The notes below the pieces were generated by a model. The model worked only from the letters and a program-made list of their open reading frames with translations. It did no database searches and was not told the DNA's origin. Positions 24,652-33,083 of a stretch of DNA of 36,101 nt are shown here, in pieces. Position 1 is the stretch's first letter, and the number at the start of each line of letters is the position of its first letter. The position numbers were made by a program, and so were the translations under genes. The DNA comes from Olavius sp. associated proteobacterium Delta 1 (lineage in GTDB: Bacteria; Desulfobacterota; Desulfobacteria; Desulfobacterales; JAFDCJ01), in contig CACVKW010000413.1 of the NCBI GenBank assembly GCA_902749685.1, forward strand, positions 1 through 36,101, read 5' to 3'.

Positions 24652-25863
24652 TCAGCTTACCTGCTTCCGAAGTTTCCATTCACCATCCTCACTATCCCAA
24701 AGGTGAGGAGAGCGCGCCTTGTCGATTAATTCATGGAAATACTCCTCGGATATGTCCATATATTCCAGGATTTCCCTGTGGTATTTGTGTGGGAACTCCC
24801 CGTCAAACCTCCGTACAAGCGCAACTCCCTCCTCTCGAGTAATGTGGTGGTTTCGTATATCTTTGGACGCATCGTAGGTAGCTCGACCGATACCAAACTT
24901 GATAAATGTCGTGTAATAGTGAAAGCCATCAATTCGATCGTCTAGGCTGGCAAATTTTGTATAGGTTCCCTCTGTGCGTTCCGGGTTGGCTTCGAAACCG
25001 GTGTTTTCAACAGCATAGTAATATGCCTCCTGGGGAGTCCACTTAACATAGTATCCCAAATAGTGGACTTCAATGCCGCTTTTTTCAATATCTTCCCGAG
25101 TGGGCGGCAGGTAGATGTCTAGATCATTCATATGGAGACCGTATTGCTCTATCAATTCCCTGACAGATGTGCCACCCAGATAGGTCTCTTTGAGCTTGTC
25201 ACGGACATAATATTTATTGCGACGGATAGGAGTGGTGTTGTCTGCAATAGGATTCCCGTATTCAGCCTCATTTTCTCCATAAAAAATCAGTTTGATTCCG
25301 AATTTTTTTGCCAGCTTTGGGGCCAAGTATTTCTGCCCCATGATAAAAGGCTGGAATGGATGAAGCAGGTTCACAAAGGCGAGTTTCGTGAGAACCCTGT
25401 GCACCCTCCCATTGGGCCAGAAAGAGACATTGTCAAATCCACCAATGTTAATCCAGTCCGTAAAGTTCTTCCACCCGATACTTGTATAGATATGGGGAGG
25501 CCACGTGCAAGTCAGTGGATGCATCCCATATTTTTGCTTCAAAATATGCGCGGCAAAGCCACTGTCCTTTCCTCCACTTCCTGGCACAAGGCAATCATAC
25601 TGACCGTCTTCTCTCCTGTGTTCATCCAGTAGCCTGATTAATTCCAATTCTCGTTTTTTCCAATTTACCTTCTTGTCCTTCATTTCCGCATAGCGGCATG
25701 CATCACAAATACCTTCCTCATCAAAAATCAAACCGGAGTGCCTGTATTTATCATTATGCCTGAATTCCACCGAAGACATTGGCCGTTGGTTTGACATGAC
25801 ACATCGTTTGCAATATTTTACTTCTGCCGGTAAGCCATACTTAGATTCCAATACTCTACCCAT
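24652..25863 (-). CDS. wbpG: N-acetyl sugar amidotransferase (WbpG-type)
   Basis: A 403-residue PP-loop ATPase. The signature SGGKDS is at 96-101, preceded by two Cys pairs (CKRC at 18-21, CDAC at 53-56) that resemble a zinc site. FYGENEAEYGNP and ETYLGGTSVRELIEQYG are characteristic of the WbpG/LegG/PseA-like group. These enzymes activate a sugar N-acetyl group with ATP and replace its oxygen by ammonia, giving an acetamidino (amidine) group, as on ManNAc3NAmA of Pseudomonas O-antigen and on legionaminic or pseudaminic acid derivatives. Ammonia is supplied by HisH/HisF partners, encoded immediately upstream here. A good AAGGAG SD sequence lies five bases before the ATG. The length is normal for the family. 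Confidence 0.9.
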   Translation of the reverse strand: MGRVLESKYGLPAEVKYCKRCVMSNQRPMSSVEFRHNDKYRHSGLIFDEEGICDACRYAEMKDKKVNWKKRELELIRLLDEHRREDGQYDCLVPGSGGKDSGFAAHILKQKYGMHPLTCTWPPHIYTSIGWKNFTDWINIGGFDNVSFWPNGRVHRVLTKLAFVNLLHPFQPFIMGQKYLAPKLAKKFGIKLIFYGENEAEYGNPIADNTTPIRRNKYYVRDKLKETYLGGTSVRELIEQYGLHMNDLDIYLPPTREDIEKSGIEVHYLGYYVKWTPQEAYYYAVENTGFEANPERTEGTYTKFASLDDRIDGFHYYTTFIKFGIGRATYDASKDIRNHHITREEGVALVRRFDGEFPHKYHREILEYMDISEEYFHELIDKARSPHLWDSEDGEWKLRKQVS

Positions 25864-25879
25864 AGAATCTCCTTCGACG

Positions 25880-26539
25880 CTATTTATTATGAATCATATT
25901 TTTGAAATTGTGATAGATCCGCAACCCAGACACACCACTCCGTTCGGGATGAAATTGGCTGGCAAATATCTGCTTTAAACGTAAACTAGAACAGAACTCA
26001 ATGTTACCATAAGTGGATATAGAATGTTCCACGCTCCTGTCATCGACCTGCACGTAAAAGCTGTGCACGAAATACATGTATTCACCTTCACCAATTCCTT
26101 TGAGGAGGGATTGGTCCCAATCTGACACGGAATAATTTTTTGTAGCGGAAAGAATTTGGTTCCAACCGACATGGGGGACTTTCATAGCACGGCCCCCTTC
26201 ACCTATAGGATTTTCGAACCGCACTGACCTGCCTGGTATAATGCCTAGACCTTTGTAATTTCCAAACTCTTCACTTTCCGACATCAAGAGTTGCATGCCA
26301 AGGCAAATTCCCATTAATGGTTTGAACCGAGCAGCGTCATGCAACGGCTCTATAAGATCCAGTTTTTGCAAGTTTTCCATAGCATCGCCAAATGCACCGA
26401 CCCCGGGCAGTATGACTGCATCGGCTTTTATGATAGCCTCACCAGAGGAAGTAATTTCAGCATCAAGACCAACTCTGCTACACGCATGCTTGACGCTAAA
26501 AAGATTTCCTAGTCCATAATCAACTATAGCTACTTCCAT
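25880..26539 (-). CDS. hisH: HisH-like glutamine amidotransferase subunit
   Basis: A 219-residue class-I glutaminase. The nucleophile Cys79 is in GICLGMQLL, the oxyanion region is LPGVGAFGDAM, and the catalytic His/Glu pair is in SQFHPERSG. In histidine synthesis HisH feeds ammonia to HisF. Here it sits between hisF and the WbpG-type gene, and no other histidine gene is present, so it belongs to the sugar-amidination system (HisH2/WbpH type). It releases NH3 from glutamine for transfer through the HisF barrel to WbpG. It starts 30 bp after the hisF stop and ends 16 bp before wbpG, consistent with stoichiometric co-expression. Confidence 0.9.
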   Translation of the reverse strand: MEVAIVDYGLGNLFSVKHACSRVGLDAEITSSGEAIIKADAVILPGVGAFGDAMENLQKLDLIEPLHDAARFKPLMGICLGMQLLMSESEEFGNYKGLGIIPGRSVRFENPIGEGGRAMKVPHVGWNQILSATKNYSVSDWDQSLLKGIGEGEYMYFVHSFYVQVDDRSVEHSISTYGNIEFCSSLRLKQIFASQFHPERSGVSGLRIYHNFKNMIHNK

Positions 26540-26569
26540 TGATTTACGTCTCTTACCTTCCTCGGTTGG

Positions 26570-27427
26570 TCAAATGGGCCTGCATGCAATGCCACACTCT
26601 ATGAGATGCCCCTTGATTTTCGGCAGCGAAGTATCCCGAATTTTAAGAAAGCCTTGCTTCGCTCTTTTCAGGTATTCGATATTTCCTTCCGAAGTGTAAT
26701 CATCTTCGCAAAATTCACGCTTTTTAATAAAATTATAATGAATGATGGAGGCGATGCTCACTGCATCTGCCTGCCCTTCTTTAATAACCTCATGAATATG
26801 TTCCACCTGACCTGCACCGCCACATGCAATCACAGGGATTGGAACCGATTCTGCTATCGTTCGAGTCAGATTCAAATCAAATCCCCTTCCGGTTCCCTCT
26901 TGGTTGATGGATGTTACCATAATTTCACCTGCCCCAAGTTCTGTGACACGTTTTGCCCATTCCAGTGCATCCACCCCTGTTTTTTCCCGGCCATTGTCCG
27001 TATAGGCTTCATAAGTCCCATCACTTTTTTTTATCGCCTCAATTGATATTAAAATTGTTGAGGAACCAAATTTTCGTGAGGATTCCCTGATGAGATCAGG
27101 ATTGTGAATCACCGCTGTATTGAGAGAAACTTTATCAGCACCTGCACGCAGGACCGTTTGAATGTCATCGATGGTTCGCAAACCGCCACCCACCGTAAGG
27201 GGAATAAATATTTCCTTTGACGTCCTTGCTATAATATTTATCAGGCTATTTCGACCGTATAAACTGGCGACAACATCCATGTAAAGTAGCTCATCAGCGC
27301 CGTTTTCATAGTAATGGCGCGCAAAACGCTCAGGTTTTCCAAGGACGCGCAGACCTTCCAGGTGAATTCCTTTTACAAGATTTGGGCCCTTGATATCCAG
27401 TCTCGGAATGATCCTTACGTTTTTCAC
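26570..27427 (-). CDS. hisF: HisF-like ammonia-channel subunit of the sugar amidotransferase
   Basis: A 285-residue (beta/alpha)8 barrel of the HisF family: RIIPRLDIKGPNLVKGIHLEG, FIPLTVGGGLRTIDDIQ, YTDNGREKTGVDALEWAKR, ACGGAGQVEHI. The residue equivalent to catalytic Asp11 is kept, but that equivalent to Asp130 is Glu130 (ISIEAIKK instead of the usual VAIDAK), and the Asp of TSID is Asn175 (TSIN). This fits the WbpI-like branch, which channels ammonia without needing the imidazole-glycerol-phosphate cyclase reaction. It is somewhat longer at the C-terminus than histidine-pathway HisF (about 250-260). The GTG start shares one base with the stop of the CBS/SDR gene (TAGTG), and GAGG precedes it, so translation is coupled. 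Confidence 0.9.
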   Translation of the reverse strand: MKNVRIIPRLDIKGPNLVKGIHLEGLRVLGKPERFARHYYENGADELLYMDVVASLYGRNSLINIIARTSKEIFIPLTVGGGLRTIDDIQTVLRAGADKVSLNTAVIHNPDLIRESSRKFGSSTILISIEAIKKSDGTYEAYTDNGREKTGVDALEWAKRVTELGAGEIMVTSINQEGTGRGFDLNLTRTIAESVPIPVIACGGAGQVEHIHEVIKEGQADAVSIASIIHYNFIKKREFCEDDYTSEGNIEYLKRAKQGFLKIRDTSLPKIKGHLIECGIACRPI

Positions 27428-28803
27428 TATTCCTCTTTAAGTGTCAGTTCATTATAGTATTTATTGTCTTTGAAGTCTCTGAACCGGTTTTCGTTAGAAT
27501 ATGCTGTAACAAGATCTTTTACCGAATCGGCTACTTGATATTCCGATGTAAAACCAAGATCCTGTTTTATTTTTTCAAAACTGACTCGATAATTTCTAGT
27601 GTCCTTGGCATCTTCAAGAACTACCATTTCAACTTCCGGAATCTGGTCCTTTATAATCTCACCGATCAGGCCTAACTGATAATTTTCGCGTGAATCTCCA
27701 AGATTAAAAATTTGGTTTTTAACTTTTTGGCTCTCGGAATGCATGACAGTAATAATTCCTTTGCAGACATCCAAGACCGAAACGAACGGACGCCATTGCT
27801 GGCCGCCAAATATTTGAATTTTTTTGCTGGTCAATGCTTTGATCGACAATAAATTAACCACCAGGTCAAATCGTTGTCTGAATGATTTGCCATGCACAGT
27901 TGCCAGACGGAGTATGGTGGGACAAAAATGGTTGTAATCAGATGAATGGATTGCATTTTCCGATTCAATTTTACAACGGGCATACAAAGAAATCGGGTTT
28001 AATTCGGATTGTTCATCCAGTTTTTTATCACTCTGACCATAGACGCTGCAGCTTGACGCAAAAATAAAGCGGTTGATTCCTTCACGCATACAGGTTTCTG
28101 CGATCATGTGAGTGGCGGAGTAATTGGTATCAATAGTGAATGGTTCGTTGATGGAGCATGCCGGATCGCCGACTATCTCACCCAGGTGAACGATCGCATT
28201 AACGCCGTCCAGAGCCCTAAGAACAATTTCCTTTTCGCGGCAGTCTCCCCGCATAAATTCAAAATTGGGATTGCCATTAAACGCCGCTAAGGATTCTTTG
28301 CCATAGAGGAGCAGGTCCAAAACGCGCACCAGATATCCCATTCTTAGCAGCTTATCAACTAACATCGATCCAATATATCCCGCGCCGCCAATGACTAGCA
28401 CCTTTTGCGGCGGAAGTACTCGACTGTTGGTTATTTGAGTTTTCCAGAACATATCATCAAAAAAATCAGGAAGATATATACAATCGACAACATGAGATTT
28501 TCCATCTACCACGGGTGCCAAGATACGAGTCGATTCAAGAAGGCGGCGTTTCTGCTCATCCGATGACATCTGGCTGCTAATGGTAAAAGGCCCTGTATTC
28601 ATAATCGTCCTTACCGACGTATTTAAATCAATATTGCTCAATATGGCCCGCCGGATGTCAGCATCCATTACAATACCGATCAATTCCTGATCTTCATCGC
28701 AGACAAACACCCCTCGGACACCGTTGATACTAATTGCTTCAATAGTCTTTTTAATCGTAGCGTTTGGGGGGACAATGATATTTGATAAGTCTTTCTTATC
28801 CAT
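27427..28803 (-). CDS. CBS-domain pair fused to an extended SDR (sugar epimerase/dehydratase)
   Basis: A 458-residue two-part protein. Residues 5-117 form a CBS pair (VRGVFVCDEDQELIGIVMDADIRRAI, split; then SVRTIMNTGPFTI and ILAPVVDGKSHVVDCIYLPDFF). It closely resembles the CBS region at the start of PtmE-type sugar nucleotidyltransferases of legionaminic-acid loci. Residues 133-440 are an SDR with GGAGYIGS (139-146), the active-site SSCSVYG, and Y274-x3-K278 (SLYARCK). CBS pairs usually bind adenine nucleotides or SAM and gate an attached enzyme, so this enzyme may be regulated by energy charge or product (inference). The reaction is unknown: C4 reduction or epimerisation of an NDP-sugar is likely. 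A strong SD sequence (AAGGATG) is present. It lies 29 bp after the NeuB-type gene and is coupled to hisF. Confidence 0.85.
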   Translation of the reverse strand: MDKKDLSNIIVPPNATIKKTIEAISINGVRGVFVCDEDQELIGIVMDADIRRAILSNIDLNTSVRTIMNTGPFTISSQMSSDEQKRRLLESTRILAPVVDGKSHVVDCIYLPDFFDDMFWKTQITNSRVLPPQKVLVIGGAGYIGSMLVDKLLRMGYLVRVLDLLLYGKESLAAFNGNPNFEFMRGDCREKEIVLRALDGVNAIVHLGEIVGDPACSINEPFTIDTNYSATHMIAETCMREGINRFIFASSCSVYGQSDKKLDEQSELNPISLYARCKIESENAIHSSDYNHFCPTILRLATVHGKSFRQRFDLVVNLLSIKALTSKKIQIFGGQQWRPFVSVLDVCKGIITVMHSESQKVKNQIFNLGDSRENYQLGLIGEIIKDQIPEVEMVVLEDAKDTRNYRVSFEKIKQDLGFTSEYQVADSVKDLVTAYSNENRFRDFKDNKYYNELTLKEE

Positions 28804-28832
28804 AAAACATCCTTTATTTTAGAAAGGTTAAG

Positions 28833-29870
28833 CTATTCCTCAAATAAAATCTGGGCCCAGATTAATGGATGATCGGGTGATAAATCTTCTTTGGCTACGG
28901 AATTGACAATCCTTTCCCAATCGGCAGGAGAAATACCAGTTCCCGGCCTTTTAAAAGCAAGGTCATTTATATTTATTTTTTTCCCTTTTTTAACTGTGCG
29001 ATTGAGCACAATGCTTTTTCGGGCCACCAATTTTACATTCACTTCTGACGGCATGCACCGTTTTATGCCATCTCCGAGTGCGGTTTCAAGCTTCCGGATT
29101 TTTTGCACCAGGTTCTTAAAATCTTCAGGCTCCAGGGATGCCTTATGATCTCCGCCTTCCATCTTTCGATCCAGAGTAATATGTTTTTCAATCACGACGG
29201 CTCCAAGGCCGATTGCAACGAGGGGTAGTTCGATTCCCACCGTATGATCAGAAAAGCCGACAGGCAATTTAAATGCGTTTTGCAGGGTCGATATGGCCCT
29301 CAGATTCGCTTCCTCCCATTTGGCCGGATATTCCGATATACAATGTAATAAAACAACATTGCGATGGCCAATGGCCTTCAGGGCCAGTTCAATTTCACCT
29401 AAATTAGACATCCCGGTTGAAAGAATGACCGGTTTGGCTAGTGATCCAATCTGAGAAAGCAATGGAATATTTGTTATTTCACCTGAAGGCACTTTAAAAA
29501 AAGGGACACCCAATTCTTCAAGTAAAATCACGCTTTCTTTGTCGAAAGGACTTGAGATAAATTGAATATCTTTTTTACGACAATAATCCAGGAGCATGTA
29601 ATGATCATCACTGGTCAGTTGCATTCTGGAAAGCCGACTGTATTGTGATTCTGACGTTCCCGTGGCTTTAATCTGATAATCAGCTTTCGGAGCGTTGGCA
29701 GTCGTCATTTTTTGTGGATTGAAACTCTGAAACTTAACGGCATCCACACCGCATTCAATGGATCGATCAATCAATTCTTTTGCAATCGCCATATCCCCGT
29801 TATGATTGCATCCAATCTCGGCAATAATGAATACTTTACCATCGATTTCTCTTAATAAATCAGTCATCAT
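28833..29870 (-). CDS. neuB: NeuB-type nonulosonic acid synthase
   Basis: A 345-residue enzyme that condenses phosphoenolpyruvate with a six-carbon N-acyl-hexosamine (ManNAc or a 2,4-diamino-2,4,6-trideoxy-hexose) to give a nine-carbon nonulosonic acid. The TIM barrel shows IIAEIGCNHNGDMAIAK, DAVKFQSF, PSGEITNIPLL, ILSTGMSNLGEIE, the metal-site VGFSDHTVG and VIEKHITLDR. The C-terminal antifreeze-like SAF domain (about residue 285 on) has ARKSIVLNRTVKKGKKI. The overall form (GEITN, APKADYQ) is closer to legionaminate-type LegI/SpsE than to sialate NeuB. The frame opens at TTG 29876; ATG 29870 has a GGA six bases before. It overlaps the formyltransferase gene by 11 bp. Confidence 0.9.
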   Translation of the reverse strand: MMTDLLREIDGKVFIIAEIGCNHNGDMAIAKELIDRSIECGVDAVKFQSFNPQKMTTANAPKADYQIKATGTSESQYSRLSRMQLTSDDHYMLLDYCRKKDIQFISSPFDKESVILLEELGVPFFKVPSGEITNIPLLSQIGSLAKPVILSTGMSNLGEIELALKAIGHRNVVLLHCISEYPAKWEEANLRAISTLQNAFKLPVGFSDHTVGIELPLVAIGLGAVVIEKHITLDRKMEGGDHKASLEPEDFKNLVQKIRKLETALGDGIKRCMPSEVNVKLVARKSIVLNRTVKKGKKININDLAFKRPGTGISPADWERIVNSVAKEDLSPDHPLIWAQILFEE

Positions 29871-30588
29871 TTTCAATCCGGTATTGTTTTAAGAGGGTTT
29901 TTTTCAATTTGGCATTGGTACGAATTCGGTCTTCCGGCGTAATTTCGATTTTCACGAAATATTTCTTTCCATTTTGTTCGATATAGGCATTATTGAACGG
30001 AGGAAAGGTCATCGCTCTTAAAAAGTTGATAAAATCTATGGCGCGTACTGTGCTTTGCGGGTCGATCTTTCGCAATTTTTTAAAATCTTTGATTACGTGG
30101 TAGGAGGGTGCCCCACCCTGCTCCACGGGCTTGATGGCACCTTTTCTGATTTGGGGCCAGACTTCTTTAAATAATTCTAATTGCAGAATATCCAGTTTGC
30201 TATATAATGTTTTGGCATCATCTGACAAATCCGTTTCGATCTCGCGCTGTGCAATGATGCGGCCGGTATCAATCCCCTGATCCATATAATGGATACTGGC
30301 CCCGGCTTTTGTCCCTTCCAGAATGGTCCAGAATACCGGATTGGCACCGCGGTTTAATGGCAGGAGTGATTTGTGAAAATTGATAGCCCCCAGGGGCGGC
30401 AGCGCCAGAATTTCCGGAGGTATAATATATCTGAATCCCACACTGAGGATAATATCGGGATCAATCCCGTGGATGCTGTCGATTTCGTTTTTTTGAGTAA
30501 ACAGATATAGCTCGTCCTGTTTCAAGGTCTCAAGGTACTCTAATACTTTCTGACCGGTATCATTCAAACCCAAAAATACAACTTTCAT
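29860..30588 (-). CDS. Sugar N-formyltransferase (formyl_trans_N domain)
   Basis: A 242-residue protein with the N10-formyltetrahydrofolate-dependent formyltransferase core: VFLGLNDTGQKVLEYL at the start, DIILSVGFRYIIPPEIL, the HxSLLP-type motif NFHKSLLPLNRGANPVFW with the catalytic Asn-x-His, and ASIHYMDQGIDTGRI with the catalytic Asp. It lacks the C-terminal tRNA-binding domain of methionyl-tRNA formyltransferase, so a small-molecule amino sugar is the substrate (WlaRD, VioF and ArnA-N class). In this operon the free amino group made by the DegT-type aminotransferase is the natural target, which would give an N-formyl nonulosonate. The SD sequence AGGAAACGAG precedes the ATG. The 3' end overlaps neuB by 11 bp. 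Confidence 0.85.
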   Translation of the reverse strand: MKVVFLGLNDTGQKVLEYLETLKQDELYLFTQKNEIDSIHGIDPDIILSVGFRYIIPPEILALPPLGAINFHKSLLPLNRGANPVFWTILEGTKAGASIHYMDQGIDTGRIIAQREIETDLSDDAKTLYSKLDILQLELFKEVWPQIRKGAIKPVEQGGAPSYHVIKDFKKLRKIDPQSTVRAIDFINFLRAMTFPPFNNAYIEQNGKKYFVKIEITPEDRIRTNAKLKKTLLKQYRIENDD

Positions 30589-30682
30589 GATCTCGTTTCC
30601 TGTCTCTATCGATTAAATTCCTGGCTGTCCAAACCCGGAATAAATCCCCGGAACGTGAAGATTCTCTTCCTATAAAACGATG

Positions 30683-31852
30683 CTAATATAGGGAATTGCA
30701 AACCTCAATGATATAATCGAGATTCTGTTGATTCAACCCGGGATGGTTGGGAAGCCCGATGACATTGCCGGCGATGGTTTCGACATTCGGCAGGTACAGG
30801 TCTTTATAATTTTGACTGATCCCCTCTGTGCAGCATGTAAACGGGCACCCGTTCGGATAGGGACTGAGATTCTGGATAACCGGCTGCCGATAGAGCGGTG
30901 TGGCATATCGGTGCCGGACTTCAATCCCCATTTCTCTGAGTTTTTTGACCACCGCTTTGGTATTCAATCCGGCCTCCGGTCTGATCGCCAGCGGACACCA
31001 GAAAAAAGTGTGTTTTACATGATCGGATAACTCCGGGACCTGGTACCATTTATCGGGATGTTGGGCTAGCTGGGTTAAAATGGTAAAGGAGTTTTTGATC
31101 CTTTTGGCATTAAACCCGTCCAGTTTTTTCAATTGCACCAATCCCATGGCAGCGGCCATTTCATTCATCCGGTAATTATATCCCAGGATAACGTGATCGT
31201 CCCGGCCGACCATTCCATGGCTGCGGATTTGCTTGGAGAGCGCAATCCATTCCGAATTATTGGAAGTAATAATTCCGCCTTCACCGGTGGTCATGTGTTT
31301 GGTGGCAAAAAAAGAAAAAGCACCCAAATGCCCGATACCTCCGACGCGGCGGCCTTTGTATTCCGTCCCGTGTGCCTGCGCACAGTCTTCAATCACAAAA
31401 AGATTGAAATCCTTGGCAATGTCCATAATTTCGTCCAATTCAGCGGCATTGCCGTACAAATGGACCGGAATGATGGCCCGGGTTTTGGCAGACAGGCGTT
31501 TGCGAATATCGGCGGGTGAAATACAGTAACTAACGGGATCGATGTCGGCAAAAATCGGCACGGCATTTTGGTGCAGAACGGCGGTGACCGTACTCATGAA
31601 CGTTAACGCCGGGACGATGACCTCATCGCCGGGTCCGATGCCGAGTGCGGCCAGGGCAACATGCAGCGCAGCGGTCCCGTTGTTTACGGCCGCCGCATGG
31701 GATACGCCGATGTAGCTTGCGAATTCCTGCTCAAAAGTCGCAACCTTTTGTCCGGATACGTAATTACCGGTTCTTATCACTTCGCTGACGGCTGCGATTT
31801 CCTCTGCGCCGGTGATGGGGATCGCCACCTTGATTAATTTTTGGGTTGTCAT
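30683..31852 (-). CDS. DegT/DnrJ/EryC1/StrS-family sugar aminotransferase
   Basis: A 389-residue PLP-dependent aminotransferase acting on NDP-4-keto- (or 3-keto-) sugars with glutamate as donor. The fold is full length: VNNGTAALHVALAALGIGPGDEVIVP, ADIDPVSYCI, VIEDCAQAHGTEYKG (PLP-Asp), the Schiff-base Lys185 in FSFFATKHMTTGEGG, and GYNYRMNEMAAAMG. The sequence resembles the LegC/PseC/PerA group. In this operon it would place the second amino group, at C4 of the hexose precursor, which becomes C7 of the nine-carbon acid. It is 41 bp downstream of the SQD1-like gene, its probable keto-sugar supplier, and 94 bp upstream of the formyltransferase. Confidence 0.9.
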   Translation of the reverse strand: MTTQKLIKVAIPITGAEEIAAVSEVIRTGNYVSGQKVATFEQEFASYIGVSHAAAVNNGTAALHVALAALGIGPGDEVIVPALTFMSTVTAVLHQNAVPIFADIDPVSYCISPADIRKRLSAKTRAIIPVHLYGNAAELDEIMDIAKDFNLFVIEDCAQAHGTEYKGRRVGGIGHLGAFSFFATKHMTTGEGGIITSNNSEWIALSKQIRSHGMVGRDDHVILGYNYRMNEMAAAMGLVQLKKLDGFNAKRIKNSFTILTQLAQHPDKWYQVPELSDHVKHTFFWCPLAIRPEAGLNTKAVVKKLREMGIEVRHRYATPLYRQPVIQNLSPYPNGCPFTCCTEGISQNYKDLYLPNVETIAGNVIGLPNHPGLNQQNLDYIIEVCNSLY

Positions 31853-31893
31853 GGTTGGATTTCTTTTTGAAGTAAAGTTAATTTAACATTATG

Positions 31894-33045
31894 TTACTGA
31901 GTCATAAAACGGTCTTTGAACTGCTCGAGTGTTTTCTGATACGGCAGAAGTGCCTGCAATATCTGGTGTACGCCGGCGGTAATGTTGTATTGCGGGTTTG
32001 GCAGCAGCTTGGCAAAATTAGTGACCTCGATCTCCATTTTGTGCTCTTCTTTTTCAACCCGCGGGTTGGGTATATGTTTCAACTCGGCTTTGAGATCCAG
32101 TTTACCGGCGGCATCGATAATCGCCCGGGAAATGTCGACGATCGAAATAACTTCCGTGGTCTGGTTGTATACGGTGAATTCCCCTGTTTTTTCAAGCTTG
32201 ACTGCGCTGACGTTGGTCTGGGCGCAATCTTCCAAGGATATTTGGGGCTTGCGCTGTTCCCCCTTGCCGTAGATGGTTATAGGATAACCAGTCAGCACCA
32301 TAGCACAGAACCGATTGATGACTACCCCAAAATAGAAGTCAAAATCAAAACGAGTCGCCAGTCGGGGGTCCAATTGGGTTTCTGCGGTATCCGTCCCATA
32401 TACAATGGAGGTCCTGAGATCGGTGATGGAAAGGTTCCAGAGGCGATTTGCCAGCCACAGGCTGTTGACATCATTAGATTTGCTCATGTGATACCAGGAG
32501 CCAGCCATGCCCGGGAAAGGAATGACGTCCTTGCGGCCATTGTTTTCCGCAGTGACGAGACCTTCCGGAATTTTGAATTCAGGTGCGCCATACACTCCGG
32601 TGGTGGTGGTTTCAATAAAGTGACAATCTTTCTCTATCCCTCGTTCATGAATGGCCCATAAAAGGTTGCGGGTGGATTGGTTGTTATTAAACTGCGTATA
32701 ATTGGCGCGCTCGCCGTTTATATGGGCATAGGGCGCCGAAGGCTGGGCGGCGACATGCAAAACCACCTCAAACCGGTAGGTATCGAACAGCTGGTTGACA
32801 AAATTCCGGTCGGTTAAATTGCCCTCAATAAAGCTGATATTGGAAAAACCATACTCCCGGGCGGCGCTGATCCGCTCCGGCATGGTGCATATAGGAATAG
32901 CGGATACCGATCCTGATTCTTCAACCCATTTTCGCCTTCCATAATTATCCACCCCAATAATTCTTGCTTCGGGCATTTCTGCAGATAATTTTAAAGCCGT
33001 TGGCCAGCCAATATATCCGTCTATTCCTGTCAGCAATATATTCAT
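31894..33045 (-). CDS. SQD1-like SDR (UDP-sulfoquinovose synthase family)
   Basis: A 383-residue extended SDR. It has the modified glycine motif of UDP-sulfoquinovose synthases (GIDGYIGW, 7-14, in place of GxxGxxG), VDNYGRRKWVEE, a long insertion after it, SAPYAHINGERANYTQFNN, TTTTGVYG, NNGRKDVIPFPGMAGSWYHM, the catalytic Tyr185/Lys189 (YHMSK), TDLRTSIVYG and NPRVEKEEHKMEIE. These match plant and bacterial SQD1 and archaeal Agl3 along the whole length. SQD1 oxidises C4 of UDP-glucose, eliminates water across C5/C6 and adds sulfite. Here it sits where a 4,6-dehydratase (LegB) would be expected, so it may supply the 4-keto-6-deoxy intermediate, or install a sulfonate. Which of these is unknown. 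A GGAGAGG SD sequence precedes the ATG. Confidence 0.8.
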   Translation of the reverse strand: MNILLTGIDGYIGWPTALKLSAEMPEARIIGVDNYGRRKWVEESGSVSAIPICTMPERISAAREYGFSNISFIEGNLTDRNFVNQLFDTYRFEVVLHVAAQPSAPYAHINGERANYTQFNNNQSTRNLLWAIHERGIEKDCHFIETTTTGVYGAPEFKIPEGLVTAENNGRKDVIPFPGMAGSWYHMSKSNDVNSLWLANRLWNLSITDLRTSIVYGTDTAETQLDPRLATRFDFDFYFGVVINRFCAMVLTGYPITIYGKGEQRKPQISLEDCAQTNVSAVKLEKTGEFTVYNQTTEVISIVDISRAIIDAAGKLDLKAELKHIPNPRVEKEEHKMEIEVTNFAKLLPNPQYNITAGVHQILQALLPYQKTLEQFKDRFMTQ

Positions 33046-33083
33046 ATCCTCTCCTTTTCTTACAACAGTGTGTTATAAAACTA

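Noticed and set aside
25880..27427. HisH/HisF as a histidine biosynthesis operon
   Set aside because: There are no other his genes, they lie directly next to the WbpG-type gene, and two HisF catalytic Asp positions are changed.
30589..30682. TTCCGGG-containing short repeat upstream of the formyltransferase as an operator
   Set aside because: There are only two copies of seven bases with no symmetry, compatible with chance.
31891..32661. 256-residue plus-strand ORF
   Set aside because: It is long but exactly antisense to the SQD1-like gene. Long antisense frames arise from codon bias in this GC-richer stretch.
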